Assembly: GCA_028277405.1 (NCBI GenBank)
Contig: JANQGH010000062.1
Span: 1 to 64,000, forward strand
DNA from: Alphaproteobacteria bacterium
GTDB taxonomy: Bacteria; Pseudomonadota; Alphaproteobacteria; DSM-16000; Inquilinaceae
Length of the DNA: 64,000 bases
Reading direction: 5' to 3'
Shown: positions 26,460 through 33,973 of the stretch, piece by piece
How positions within the stretch are numbered: the first letter of the stretch is position 1
Layout of the letters: the number at the start of each line of letters is the position of its first letter
Notes under the pieces: model-generated
What the model was told of the DNA's origin: nothing
Seen by the model: the letters and a program-made list of their open reading frames with translations, nothing else
Database searches by the model: none
Position numbers and translations under genes: made by a program

Positions 26460-27461
26460 TCACGACGGCAAGCCGCGCAGGAAGCCGGTGACACGATCGA
26501 CAAAAAAACGTTCGAACGCCGCGTGGTCGACGGCCACCGACACGTTGTTAAGCGCCTCGCCGCCGGCCGCGACCTCGTTCATGTGGAACAGCGTAGCATC
26601 CCTGGAAAACGTCAGATGATGGGGCCGCATGGTCAGGCCCGGCCAGCCGAAGATGCTGGCGATCGCCAGCGGGTCGTGCAGGGCCGCGGCCGCGTCGGCC
26701 GGTGCGGGGTTGGGGTTGTCCGGGAAGCCCGGGATGAAGTGGAACCGCTCGCGGTCCCAGATGTCCAGCATGGTCGCCAGGCACGCGCCCAGGGCGCTGC
26801 CCGTGTCGCGAAAGGCGCCGATGGCATCGCGGTGCAAGGTGGTGCAGAAGGTCAGCTCCGCCGTCACCCAATCGAGGTTGAAGCCGGCCTGGGCCATGCG
26901 AAGCGCGGCGTCCAGGTCGGACGCGGTGTTGTGGTCCATATGGGCCGGGTCGATGCCGGTCTCGGCAAAGAACTGCTGCCAGCCCTCGATATAGGTTTCC
27001 GCATGGGCCATGCCGCCCATCACGGTCAGGCCCTCGATGCGGCCGGCGAAGCCCGAGTCGCGCTCCACCGCGCGGGCCACGTTGGTGAACGGGCCTATGG
27101 CCGCCAGACGAAACGGCGCCGCGCGCGAGCGTTCGACCAGCCAGTCGGCCGCGTGGCCGTCCAGGATCGGCGCCTCCGCGCCCTGCCAGTCGAGATCGAG
27201 GATGCCCTTGCCCTCGTGCCCCATCCAGGTCGGCATGCGGCCTGCCGCGATGGGCTGCCCGTCCCCGCGCACCACCGGAATGTCGGGCCGGCCGGCCATG
27301 CCCAGAAGACGGCTGGCCATCCTCGCCCTGGCCTCCACATCGCCGTCGACGATGGTCAGGCCTTCCAGCTCCAACTCCGGGCTGGCGAGCGCGAAGACGA
27401 TTGCCAAGGCGTCATCGATGTCGGTGCCGATATCCGTATCGATGATCAGCTTCGTCCCCAC
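26460..27461 (-). CDS. Nucleoside hydrolase
   Basis: About 333 residues of the inosine/uridine-preferring nucleoside hydrolase family. The N-terminal aspartate cluster DTDIGTDIDDALAI binds calcium and the ribose hydroxyls, and LTVMGGMAHAETY lies in the middle. It cleaves N-ribosidic bonds to ribose and a base. The GTG at 27461 is chosen because GGGGGAGGG lies about 5 bases upstream. It is the first gene of the operon with the CUT1 transporter, suggesting uptake and cleavage of a nucleoside or a related N-glycoside. Confidence 0.88.
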   Translation of the reverse strand: MGTKLIIDTDIGTDIDDALAIVFALASPELELEGLTIVDGDVEARARMASRLLGMAGRPDIPVVRGDGQPIAAGRMPTWMGHEGKGILDLDWQGAEAPILDGHAADWLVERSRAAPFRLAAIGPFTNVARAVERDSGFAGRIEGLTVMGGMAHAETYIEGWQQFFAETGIDPAHMDHNTASDLDAALRMAQAGFNLDWVTAELTFCTTLHRDAIGAFRDTGSALGACLATMLDIWDRERFHFIPGFPDNPNPAPADAAAALHDPLAIASIFGWPGLTMRPHHLTFSRDATLFHMNEVAAGGEALNNVSVAVDHAAFERFFVDRVTGFLRGLPS

Positions 27462-27479
27462 GGCAACCCTCCCCCGGCG

Positions 27480-27491
27480 TTGACTCGTCAA
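27480..27491. promoter_or_regulatory. Short dyad upstream of the nucleoside hydrolase
   Basis: TTGACTCGTCAA, with arms TTGAC/GTCAA and a 2-base spacer, lies about 20 bases before the GTG start and next to the Shine-Dalgarno. It could be an operator, but it is short enough to be chance. Confidence 0.3.
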
Positions 27492-27600
27492 TTGTCTGCA
27501 TTGGCATACATTTCCAGTATCGCCCTGTCTATCGCGCAGAAGGCATAACGCGCCGATGATGCCGCTTGGCGCTGAATCCGGGGCATTTCGAACCGGAAGC

Positions 27601-27629
27601 TTGACACCACCGAACCCCTCGGCTGAAAA
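27601..27629 (+). promoter_or_regulatory. Sigma70-type promoter of unit D
   Basis: TTGACA (27601-27606), a 17-base spacer and TGAAAA (27624-27629), immediately followed by and overlapping the operator. The -10 is weaker than in units A-C. Confidence 0.55.
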
Positions 27630-27646
27630 TTTGTCCGGACAATTTT
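27627..27646. promoter_or_regulatory. GntR-type operator, unit D
   Basis: AAATTTGTCC (27627-27636) faces GGACAATTTT (27637-27646): a 20-bp palindrome with one mismatch, ending 23 bp before the binding-protein ATG. A second, outer inverted repeat, CCCCTCGG (27615-27622) with CCGAGGGG (27650-27657), brackets it almost concentrically. Confidence 0.85.
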
Positions 27647-27669
27647 TGCCCGAGGGGAGACTTCAAAAA

Positions 27670-29349
27670 ATGCCAAGACTCGTTCCCGGACTCGTTCCGG
27701 CGCTCGCGGCCAGCGCGCTGGCGCTGACGGTCGCGCTGCCGGCCGCCGCCCAATCCCTGTTGTTTCTGGCCGAGGATGTGCCTGCCGGCCTGAACTATGA
27801 CGGGCCGGCCGCGGCCATTCCGACCAGCCAGACCGGCATGGTCAATCTGATGGAGCCTTTGTTCGGCTATGCGTCCGCCGGCGAGAACGAAGACGGCATC
27901 ATCGTGCCGAACTTCGACGAGTTCGAGGGGCGGCTGGTCGAAAGCTGGGATTACGATCCCGACACGCTGACCTGGACCTTGAACCTGCGCCAGGGCGTGA
28001 TGGGCTGTAACGGGGCGGAGTTTACCGCCGACGACGTGGTCTACACCTTCGCCCGCGCCAAGTCGGTCAGCGGTGCCGCGCCGATCGGCTGGTTCCTGTC
28101 GAACGTCGCCTCGATCGACGGCTTCACGCCGGACGTGTTCGGCGACGAGGCGGCGCGCGAGCTGGGCGACGAGGTGGTGGCGCTGGACGACTACACGGTG
28201 CAGATCCGGCAATCGGAGCCGAACGCCCTGTTCCTGCCGGTGATGACCATCTTCGGCCTCCACATCTTCGATGCCGAGGAGATGAACGCCAACGCCACGG
28301 ACGACGACCCGTGGGCGCATGACTACACCAACAACGTGAACGTCCCCAGCTTCGGCCCCTATTGCCTGGAAAGCTGGACCAAGAACGAAGAGATCGTCTT
28401 CACCGCCAACCCGGACTACTACCTGGGCGCGCCGGCGATCGAGCGGGTGGTGATGCGCCGGGTGCCGCAATCGTCCAACCGGGTCGTGGTGCTGCAGACC
28501 GGCCAGGCGCAGCTGGCCCAGGCCCTGACGCCGCGCGAATATGACAGTCTGCGCGACGCGGCGGGCGTTGCCGTCGGCGGCGTGACGGGCAACGAAAACC
28601 TGTTCGTGCACATGAATTTCGACGTGCCGCCGTTTGACAACCCGCTGGTGCGCCAGGCGGTCGCCCACGCCATGCCGTACGACCAGATCATCGCCAACGG
28701 CTATTTCGGCCAGGCGGAGCGCTGGCCGGGCGTTGTGCCCAGCGGCTATCCCGGTTTCCACCTCTCCGACAACCAGTATGACCAGGACCCGGACCGGGCG
28801 GCCGAGCTGCTGGCGGAGGCCGGCTATCCGAACGGCGAGGGGTTGGATGCCTATGGCGACGCCTTCGCGCTGACCTATGTGGCTGAGAAGGAGTCGACCC
28901 TGGGGCCGATCGTCAACGCGATCCAGACGGCCCTGCGCGAGGTCGGCTTCCCGGTCACGCTGAACCCGATCCCGCAGACCCAGTATGGCGACCGGCAACT
29001 GGTGCAGCGCGACCTGCCCTTTGCCGTGAACGACCAGGAAAAGCCGATCGGCGTCGATGCGGGCTATGCCATCCAGCTGTTCTTCGTCTCGCCGGAGGCC
29101 GGCGGCCTGAACAACATGGTCAATTACCGCAACGAGGATGTGGACGCGACCTGGGCCTTGGCCAGGATCGAGCCGGACACGGACACGCGCAACGCCCAGG
29201 TGGCCGAAATCCAGGACCAGTTGATGGCCGATGTCGCCTGGCTACCGGTGGTGGAGTACCGCACCCAATGGGCGTTTGCCGACGATCTCAACGGCATGCG
29301 CTGGCACCCCGACAACTCGGTCCGGTTCTACGATCTGAGCTTTGAATAG
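27670..29349 (+). CDS. Dipeptide/oligopeptide-type ABC binding protein (SBP_bac_5), unit D
   Basis: About 559 residues. A signal peptide (PALAASALALTVALPAAAQ) is followed by a family 5 solute-binding domain with LVESWDYDPDTLTWTLNLRQGV and FTADDVVYTFARA. Members bind peptides, opines, nickel, glycosides and other bulky ligands. The ATG at 27670 follows GAGGGGAGA by about 10 bases; the longer frame crosses promoter and operator. It is the first gene of unit D, and co-regulation suggests it imports the substrate degraded by units A-D. Confidence 0.92.
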   Translation: MPRLVPGLVPALAASALALTVALPAAAQSLLFLAEDVPAGLNYDGPAAAIPTSQTGMVNLMEPLFGYASAGENEDGIIVPNFDEFEGRLVESWDYDPDTLTWTLNLRQGVMGCNGAEFTADDVVYTFARAKSVSGAAPIGWFLSNVASIDGFTPDVFGDEAARELGDEVVALDDYTVQIRQSEPNALFLPVMTIFGLHIFDAEEMNANATDDDPWAHDYTNNVNVPSFGPYCLESWTKNEEIVFTANPDYYLGAPAIERVVMRRVPQSSNRVVVLQTGQAQLAQALTPREYDSLRDAAGVAVGGVTGNENLFVHMNFDVPPFDNPLVRQAVAHAMPYDQIIANGYFGQAERWPGVVPSGYPGFHLSDNQYDQDPDRAAELLAEAGYPNGEGLDAYGDAFALTYVAEKESTLGPIVNAIQTALREVGFPVTLNPIPQTQYGDRQLVQRDLPFAVNDQEKPIGVDAGYAIQLFFVSPEAGGLNNMVNYRNEDVDATWALARIEPDTDTRNAQVAEIQDQLMADVAWLPVVEYRTQWAFADDLNGMRWHPDNSVRFYDLSFE

Positions 29350-29360
29350 GGGGATGGAGG

Positions 29361-29390
29361 GCGGCCCGGCCGTCAGATCGGTCGGGCCGC
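29361..29390 (+). terminator. Intercistronic stem-loop after the unit D binding-protein gene
   Basis: GCGGCCCGGCCG (29361-29372) pairs with CGGTCGGGCCGC (29379-29390) through 12 pairs (one G-U) around a 6-base loop. It lies between the binding-protein stop and the first permease, with no T-run. It probably stabilises the upstream message rather than ending it. Confidence 0.68.
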
Positions 29391-29415
29391 ATAGACCAGA
29401 AGATCGGGTCGGCTG

Positions 29416-30444
29416 ATGCTGGTCCGCTATATCGCAACCCGGCTGGTGATCGGCGTCGCCCAGCTTGTCGGGCTGGTCATTGCCGTGTTCTTCTTGATCC
29501 GGCTGTTGCCGGCCGACCCGGTATCGCGCCTGGTCGGGCTGAACCCGAGTGCCGAGGCCTATGCCCAGGCCGAGCGGCAGTTGGGCCTCGACCGGCCGAT
29601 CCTGACCCAGCTTTTGCACTATCTCGGGCTGGCTCCTGAGGAGGGTCCGGGGCTGTTGCAGGGCAGCCTCGGCATCTCCTGGGTGACGGGGTCGCCGATC
29701 GTCGAGGAGATTGGCCGGCATTTGCCGGTGACCATCGAGCTGATCACGCTCAGCTTTCTTATTGCCTTCGTGCTGGCCGTGCCGATCGGCATGCTGGGGG
29801 CGCTGAAGCCCGGCGGCAAGGCGGATCGCGGGGTCTTTATCTACAGCCTGTTCGCCGGCTCTCAACCCGAGTTCTGGTGGGGTCTGTTGTTCGTCTATCT
29901 GTTCTTTTTCACCCTCGGCGTGGCGCCGCCGCCGCTGGGCAGCCTGTCGCCGCTGACCAGCCCGCCGCCGGAAATCACGGGCATGATCACGGTCGACGCC
30001 CTGCTGGCCGGGCGGCCCGACACCTTTGTCGAGGCGCTGCATCATCTGATGCTGCCGGTGGCGACGCTCGTCTTCATTCTGTCCGGGCCGATCATCAAGA
30101 TGGTGCGCCAGAACATGGTGCGGGCGCTGCGCTCAGACTTCGTGCTCTATGCCCATTGCGCCGGCCTGCCGCGCTGGCAGGTCGCCCGCTATGCCTTGCG
30201 CGCGGCCATGGCGCCGTCGATCACGCTGATCGGTATTCTTTACGGCTTCATGCTGGGCGGCGCGGTGCTGGTGGAGAGCGTGTTTTCACTCAGCGGCATC
30301 GGCCAGTATTCGGTGCGCGCGGTGCTGTCCTTCGACTATCCGGCGATCCAGGGTGTGGTGCTGATCATCACCGGGATCTCGCTGTTGATCTATCTGGCGC
30401 TGGACCTGATCCACGCCGTCATCGACCCCAGGGTGGCTTACTGA
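29416..30444 (+). CDS. ABC transporter permease (DppB type), unit D
   Basis: A 342-residue BPD_transp_1 permease. It has the family N-terminus LVRYIATRLVIGVAQLVGLVIAVFFLIRLLPADPV, a periplasmic loop with the QLGLDRPIL motif, and about six spans. The interface segment AGLPRWQVARYALRAAMAPS contacts the ATPase. It forms a heterodimer with the DppC-type subunit, whose start codon shares one base with this stop. Confidence 0.93.
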   Translation: MLVRYIATRLVIGVAQLVGLVIAVFFLIRLLPADPVSRLVGLNPSAEAYAQAERQLGLDRPILTQLLHYLGLAPEEGPGLLQGSLGISWVTGSPIVEEIGRHLPVTIELITLSFLIAFVLAVPIGMLGALKPGGKADRGVFIYSLFAGSQPEFWWGLLFVYLFFFTLGVAPPPLGSLSPLTSPPPEITGMITVDALLAGRPDTFVEALHHLMLPVATLVFILSGPIIKMVRQNMVRALRSDFVLYAHCAGLPRWQVARYALRAAMAPSITLIGILYGFMLGGAVLVESVFSLSGIGQYSVRAVLSFDYPAIQGVVLIITGISLLIYLALDLIHAVIDPRVAY

Positions 30445-31358
30445 TGAGTGCTGCAGACCTGATGGGGCCGACGGACGAGGCCACGACCCTGCCTCGCCGC
30501 AAAAAGCGGGACTGGCTGTTCGGCATCGGCCTGACCATCGTGGTGGTCGTGGTCATCCTGGCGGCGATCGGCCCCTGGATCGCGCCCTACGACCCGACGG
30601 CGGTCACGCCGCGCATTGTCGAGCCGCCGCCCTCATTGGGCGAGATCCCTGGCCTGCTGTGGGGCTCGATCACCGGCACGCTGGAACACCCGCCGCACTG
30701 GATGGGCACGGATGCGTCGGGCTTCGACATCTTCTCTCGCGTGATCTCCGCACCGCGCATCGACTTGTCGATCGCGCTGGCCGCGAACGGCCTGTCCCTG
30801 CTGGTCGGCGTGCTGCTGGGCCTGCTGGCCGGCTATTACCGGAATGTCGCCACCGGCCTGCTCATGCGGGTTTCCGACGTGCTGCAGTCCTTCCCGGTGT
30901 TCATCTCGGCGATGATCCTGGTCGCGCTCGCCGGCCGCTCGACCGTGAACATCATCATCGCGCTCGCCCTGCTCTACACGCCGATCTATATCCGCCTGAC
31001 GCGGGCGGAGGTGATGAGCCAGAAGGTGCGCGGCTATGTCGAGGCCGCGCGGGCGATGGGCAATCCGGAACTGACCGTGGCCTTGCGGCACGTGTTGCCG
31101 AACTCGCTGGCGCCGGCGCTGATCCAGGCCTCCGTCACCATCGGTTTCGCCATTCTGCTGACGGCGGGCCTCAGCTTCGTCGGGGCGGGCGTGCGTCCGC
31201 CGACGCCGGAATGGGGGCTGATGATCTCCACCGGCGCCAACCAGATCATCCTGGGCGAATGGTGGCCGTCGGTATTCCCCGGCATCGCCATTTCGCTGAC
31301 CGTGTTCGGCTTCGCCGTCCTGGGCAACGCGCTGGAGCGACGCTATGACGGCGGCTGA
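30444..31358 (+). CDS. ABC transporter permease (DppC type), unit D
   Basis: About 304 residues. A cytoplasmic N-terminus with a basic stretch (PRRKKRDW) precedes the first span, then comes the DppC hallmark HWMGTDASGFDIFSRVI and the EAA loop EAARAMGNPELTVALRHVLPNSLAP. The ATG at 30444 overlaps the DppB-type stop by one base. Its 3' end overlaps the dual ATPase by 14 bases, showing tight coupling. Confidence 0.93.
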   Translation: MSAADLMGPTDEATTLPRRKKRDWLFGIGLTIVVVVVILAAIGPWIAPYDPTAVTPRIVEPPPSLGEIPGLLWGSITGTLEHPPHWMGTDASGFDIFSRVISAPRIDLSIALAANGLSLLVGVLLGLLAGYYRNVATGLLMRVSDVLQSFPVFISAMILVALAGRSTVNIIIALALLYTPIYIRLTRAEVMSQKVRGYVEAARAMGNPELTVALRHVLPNSLAPALIQASVTIGFAILLTAGLSFVGAGVRPPTPEWGLMISTGANQIILGEWWPSVFPGIAISLTVFGFAVLGNALERRYDGG

Positions 31359-33186
31359 GGCGCCGATGCTGGAGGTGCGCGATCTGTCCGTCGCCTACGG
31401 TGTCGGGCGCGACGCCGTCCGGCCGATCGACGGGCTAAGCTTCACCCTGCGCCAGCGCGAGATCGTCGGACTGATCGGCGAGGCCGGCTCGGGCAAGTCG
31501 ACCGCCGCCCTGGCGCTGATGGGCCTGGCGCGGCCGCCGGGACACATCGTCGGCGGCCAGGTCGCGTTCGAGGGGCGCGACCTGCTGGCCATGGATGACG
31601 AGGCGCTGCGCCGCATCCGGGGCCGCGACATTGGCATCATCGTGCAGAATCCGCGCGGCGCCCTGAACCCGATGCTGAAGGTCGGCCGCCAGATCGGCAA
31701 CGCCTACCGTGCCCACAACAAGGCAAATCGCGGCGACGGTAAGCGGCGGGCGATCGACATGCTGCGCATGGTCGGCATCAACGACCCGGAACGGCGTGTC
31801 GACGCCTATGCCCACGAACTGTCCGGCGGCATGGCCCAGCGCGCGCTGATCGCCATGGCCCTGTCGTCCATGCCCAAGCTCTTGATCGCCGACGAGCCGA
31901 CCAGCGGGCTGGACGTCACCATCCAGGCCCAGTTTCTGGACCAGATGTGGCAGACGGTGCAGGAAACCGGCTCGGCCATGTTTTTGGTCGCGCAAGAGCT
32001 GGGCATCCTCGCCAACTATTGCGACCGGGTGCTGGTGCTGCAAAACGGCCATATCGCCGAAGACGCACCGGTGCGCCAGTTCTTCGCCGCCCCGCAACAG
32101 CCCTACAGCCGCGAGATCCTGCGGCTGGAACAGGACACGGCCGAGGGCGGGATAGCCAGCGGGGGAACGGTAAAGGCGGGCGCGGAACCGCTCGTGCGGA
32201 TCACCGGCCTGGTCAAGAACTTCCCGATCAAGGGTTCGTCCAAGGTCGTGCAGGCGGTCCATGATGTCGATCTGGCCATCGCGCCCGGCGAGACGCTGGG
32301 GCTGGTCGGCGAAAGCGGGTCGGGCAAGACCACCGTGGGCCGCTGTCTGGTGCATCTGACGGAGCCGACCGGAGGCGAGATCCGGTTCGGCGACCGGAAC
32401 CTCTCCGGCCTCCCGGCAACGGCGCTGCGCCAAATGCGCGCCAAGCTTCAGATCGTCTTTCAGGACCCTTACGACAGCCTGAACCCGCGCTGGACGATCC
32501 GGCGCATCCTGCGCGAGCCGCTGGACCTGCACACCGAACTATCGCGCGGCGAGAAGGACAGCCGCTCGCGCGAGTTGTTGGAGATGGTGGGCGTCGACCC
32601 CGGCCTGATCGACCGGCGGCCGCAAGGGCTGGGGGCGGGCATGCTGCAGCGGCTGAACATCGCGCGGGCCATCGCCACCAACCCGTCCTTCATCGTGCTG
32701 GACGAGCCGACGTCGGTGCTGTCGCCGCGCGCCGTGGTCGGGCTGGTGGACCTGCTGCGCCGGCTGCAACGCAACCTGGGCCTGTCCTATCTGTTCATCA
32801 GCCACGATCTGACCACCGTCCGCTATCTCTGCCACCGGGTGGCGGTGATGTATCTGGGCCAGATCGTCGAGAAGGGCAGCGTCGACCAGGTGTTCAACGA
32901 TCCCAAACACCCCTATTCGAAGGCCCTACTGGCCGCGCACCTGTTCCCGGACCCGGGCCAGCGCCGGGTCGATCGGCAGGACCGGCGGGAACTGGAGGGC
33001 GAGATCCCCAGCCCGATCGATCTGCCGAAGGGCTGCTATCTCGCCAGCCGTTGCCCCTCGGCCAAGCCGGAGTGCCAGGCCCGGCCGCAGGAGCTGACCA
33101 TCCTGCCGGACGGACGAAGCATCCGCTGCTGGCGCGTCGCGACGGGGGATTTGGCCGACCAGGAAGGACTTCAACATGCGGTTTGA
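31345..33186 (+). CDS. Fused DppD-DppF ABC ATPase with degenerate second NBD, unit D
   Basis: A 613-residue protein with two ABC domains. NBD1 is canonical: Walker A GEAGSGKST (residues 45-53), signature LSGGMAQ and Walker B LLIADEPTSG. NBD2 has Walker A GESGSGKTT near residue 322 and Walker B IVLDEPTS near 450. Its signature reads LGAGM instead of LSGGQ, and its D-loop reads VLSP instead of ALDV. A C-terminal cysteine-containing oligopeptide domain (CYLASRCPSAKPEC) ends the protein. The transporter is probably asymmetric, with one consensus and one weak ATP site. The gene overlaps the following SDR by 11 bases. Confidence 0.92.
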   Translation: MTAAEAPMLEVRDLSVAYGVGRDAVRPIDGLSFTLRQREIVGLIGEAGSGKSTAALALMGLARPPGHIVGGQVAFEGRDLLAMDDEALRRIRGRDIGIIVQNPRGALNPMLKVGRQIGNAYRAHNKANRGDGKRRAIDMLRMVGINDPERRVDAYAHELSGGMAQRALIAMALSSMPKLLIADEPTSGLDVTIQAQFLDQMWQTVQETGSAMFLVAQELGILANYCDRVLVLQNGHIAEDAPVRQFFAAPQQPYSREILRLEQDTAEGGIASGGTVKAGAEPLVRITGLVKNFPIKGSSKVVQAVHDVDLAIAPGETLGLVGESGSGKTTVGRCLVHLTEPTGGEIRFGDRNLSGLPATALRQMRAKLQIVFQDPYDSLNPRWTIRRILREPLDLHTELSRGEKDSRSRELLEMVGVDPGLIDRRPQGLGAGMLQRLNIARAIATNPSFIVLDEPTSVLSPRAVVGLVDLLRRLQRNLGLSYLFISHDLTTVRYLCHRVAVMYLGQIVEKGSVDQVFNDPKHPYSKALLAAHLFPDPGQRRVDRQDRRELEGEIPSPIDLPKGCYLASRCPSAKPECQARPQELTILPDGRSIRCWRVATGDLADQEGLQHAV

Positions 33187-33955
33187 CGAGACGCGGCACG
33201 CCGGCAAGACGGTGATGATCACCGGCGGGGCCAGCGGCATCGGGCTGGGCATCGCCCAACGGTTCCTGGCCGAGGGCGCGGCGATCGCGATCTACGACCG
33301 CAACCGGCCCGACGATAGTGCGTTTGTTGCCGATCAACGCGTCCTGGTGGTGCAAGGCGACGTTACCGACGAGGCGGCGGTTGACGGCGCGGTGGAAGAG
33401 ACGGTCAGCCGGTTCGGCCGCCTGGACGTGATGGTCAACAATGCCGGCGTCATCGGGATCGGCCCCGTGGCCGGCATGGCATATGACGAATGGCGGCGGG
33501 TGGTCGACACCAACATCCACGGCGTGTTCCTGGGTGCCAGGGCGGCGGCGAAACACATGATCGCGCAAGGCAGCGGCGGGTCGATCATCAACGCCTCGTC
33601 CGGCGCCGGGCGGCGCGGGGTCGCCAACCTGTCGCACTATTGTGCGTCAAAGGCGGCGATCATCATGTTCACCCAGTCACTTGCGCTGGAACTGGCGCCG
33701 CACAAGATCCGGGTCAACAGCTACGCGCCGGGCCATATCGAAACGCCGTTTTGGAAGGACATCGCGGAGGGCTTCGCCGGTGTCCTGGACAAGACGCCCG
33801 ACCAGGTGATCGAGATGTTCGCGTCCTCCATCCCGTGGGGCCGGTTTGGCACGCCCGACGATGTGGCCGCCGCCGTATCGTGGCTGGCCTGCGACGAGGC
33901 GGAGTTCGTCAGCGCCCAGGCCATCGCCATGAACGGCGCGGAATTTCCGTACTGA
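33176..33955 (+). CDS. SDR family oxidoreductase (unit D)
   Basis: A 259-residue classical short-chain dehydrogenase with the cofactor loop TGGASGIGLGIAQRF, the NNAG motif, catalytic Ser in NASSGAG and the intact YCASK pair. The C-terminus is a typical SWLACDEAEFVSAQ...NGAEFPY. Its start overlaps the ATPase end, so it belongs to unit D. It probably oxidises a hydroxyl formed or released during degradation of the imported compound. Confidence 0.92.
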   Translation: MRFDETRHAGKTVMITGGASGIGLGIAQRFLAEGAAIAIYDRNRPDDSAFVADQRVLVVQGDVTDEAAVDGAVEETVSRFGRLDVMVNNAGVIGIGPVAGMAYDEWRRVVDTNIHGVFLGARAAAKHMIAQGSGGSIINASSGAGRRGVANLSHYCASKAAIIMFTQSLALELAPHKIRVNSYAPGHIETPFWKDIAEGFAGVLDKTPDQVIEMFASSIPWGRFGTPDDVAAAVSWLACDEAEFVSAQAIAMNGAEFPY

Positions 33956-33973
33956 CGATCTGGGGGGACCCCG

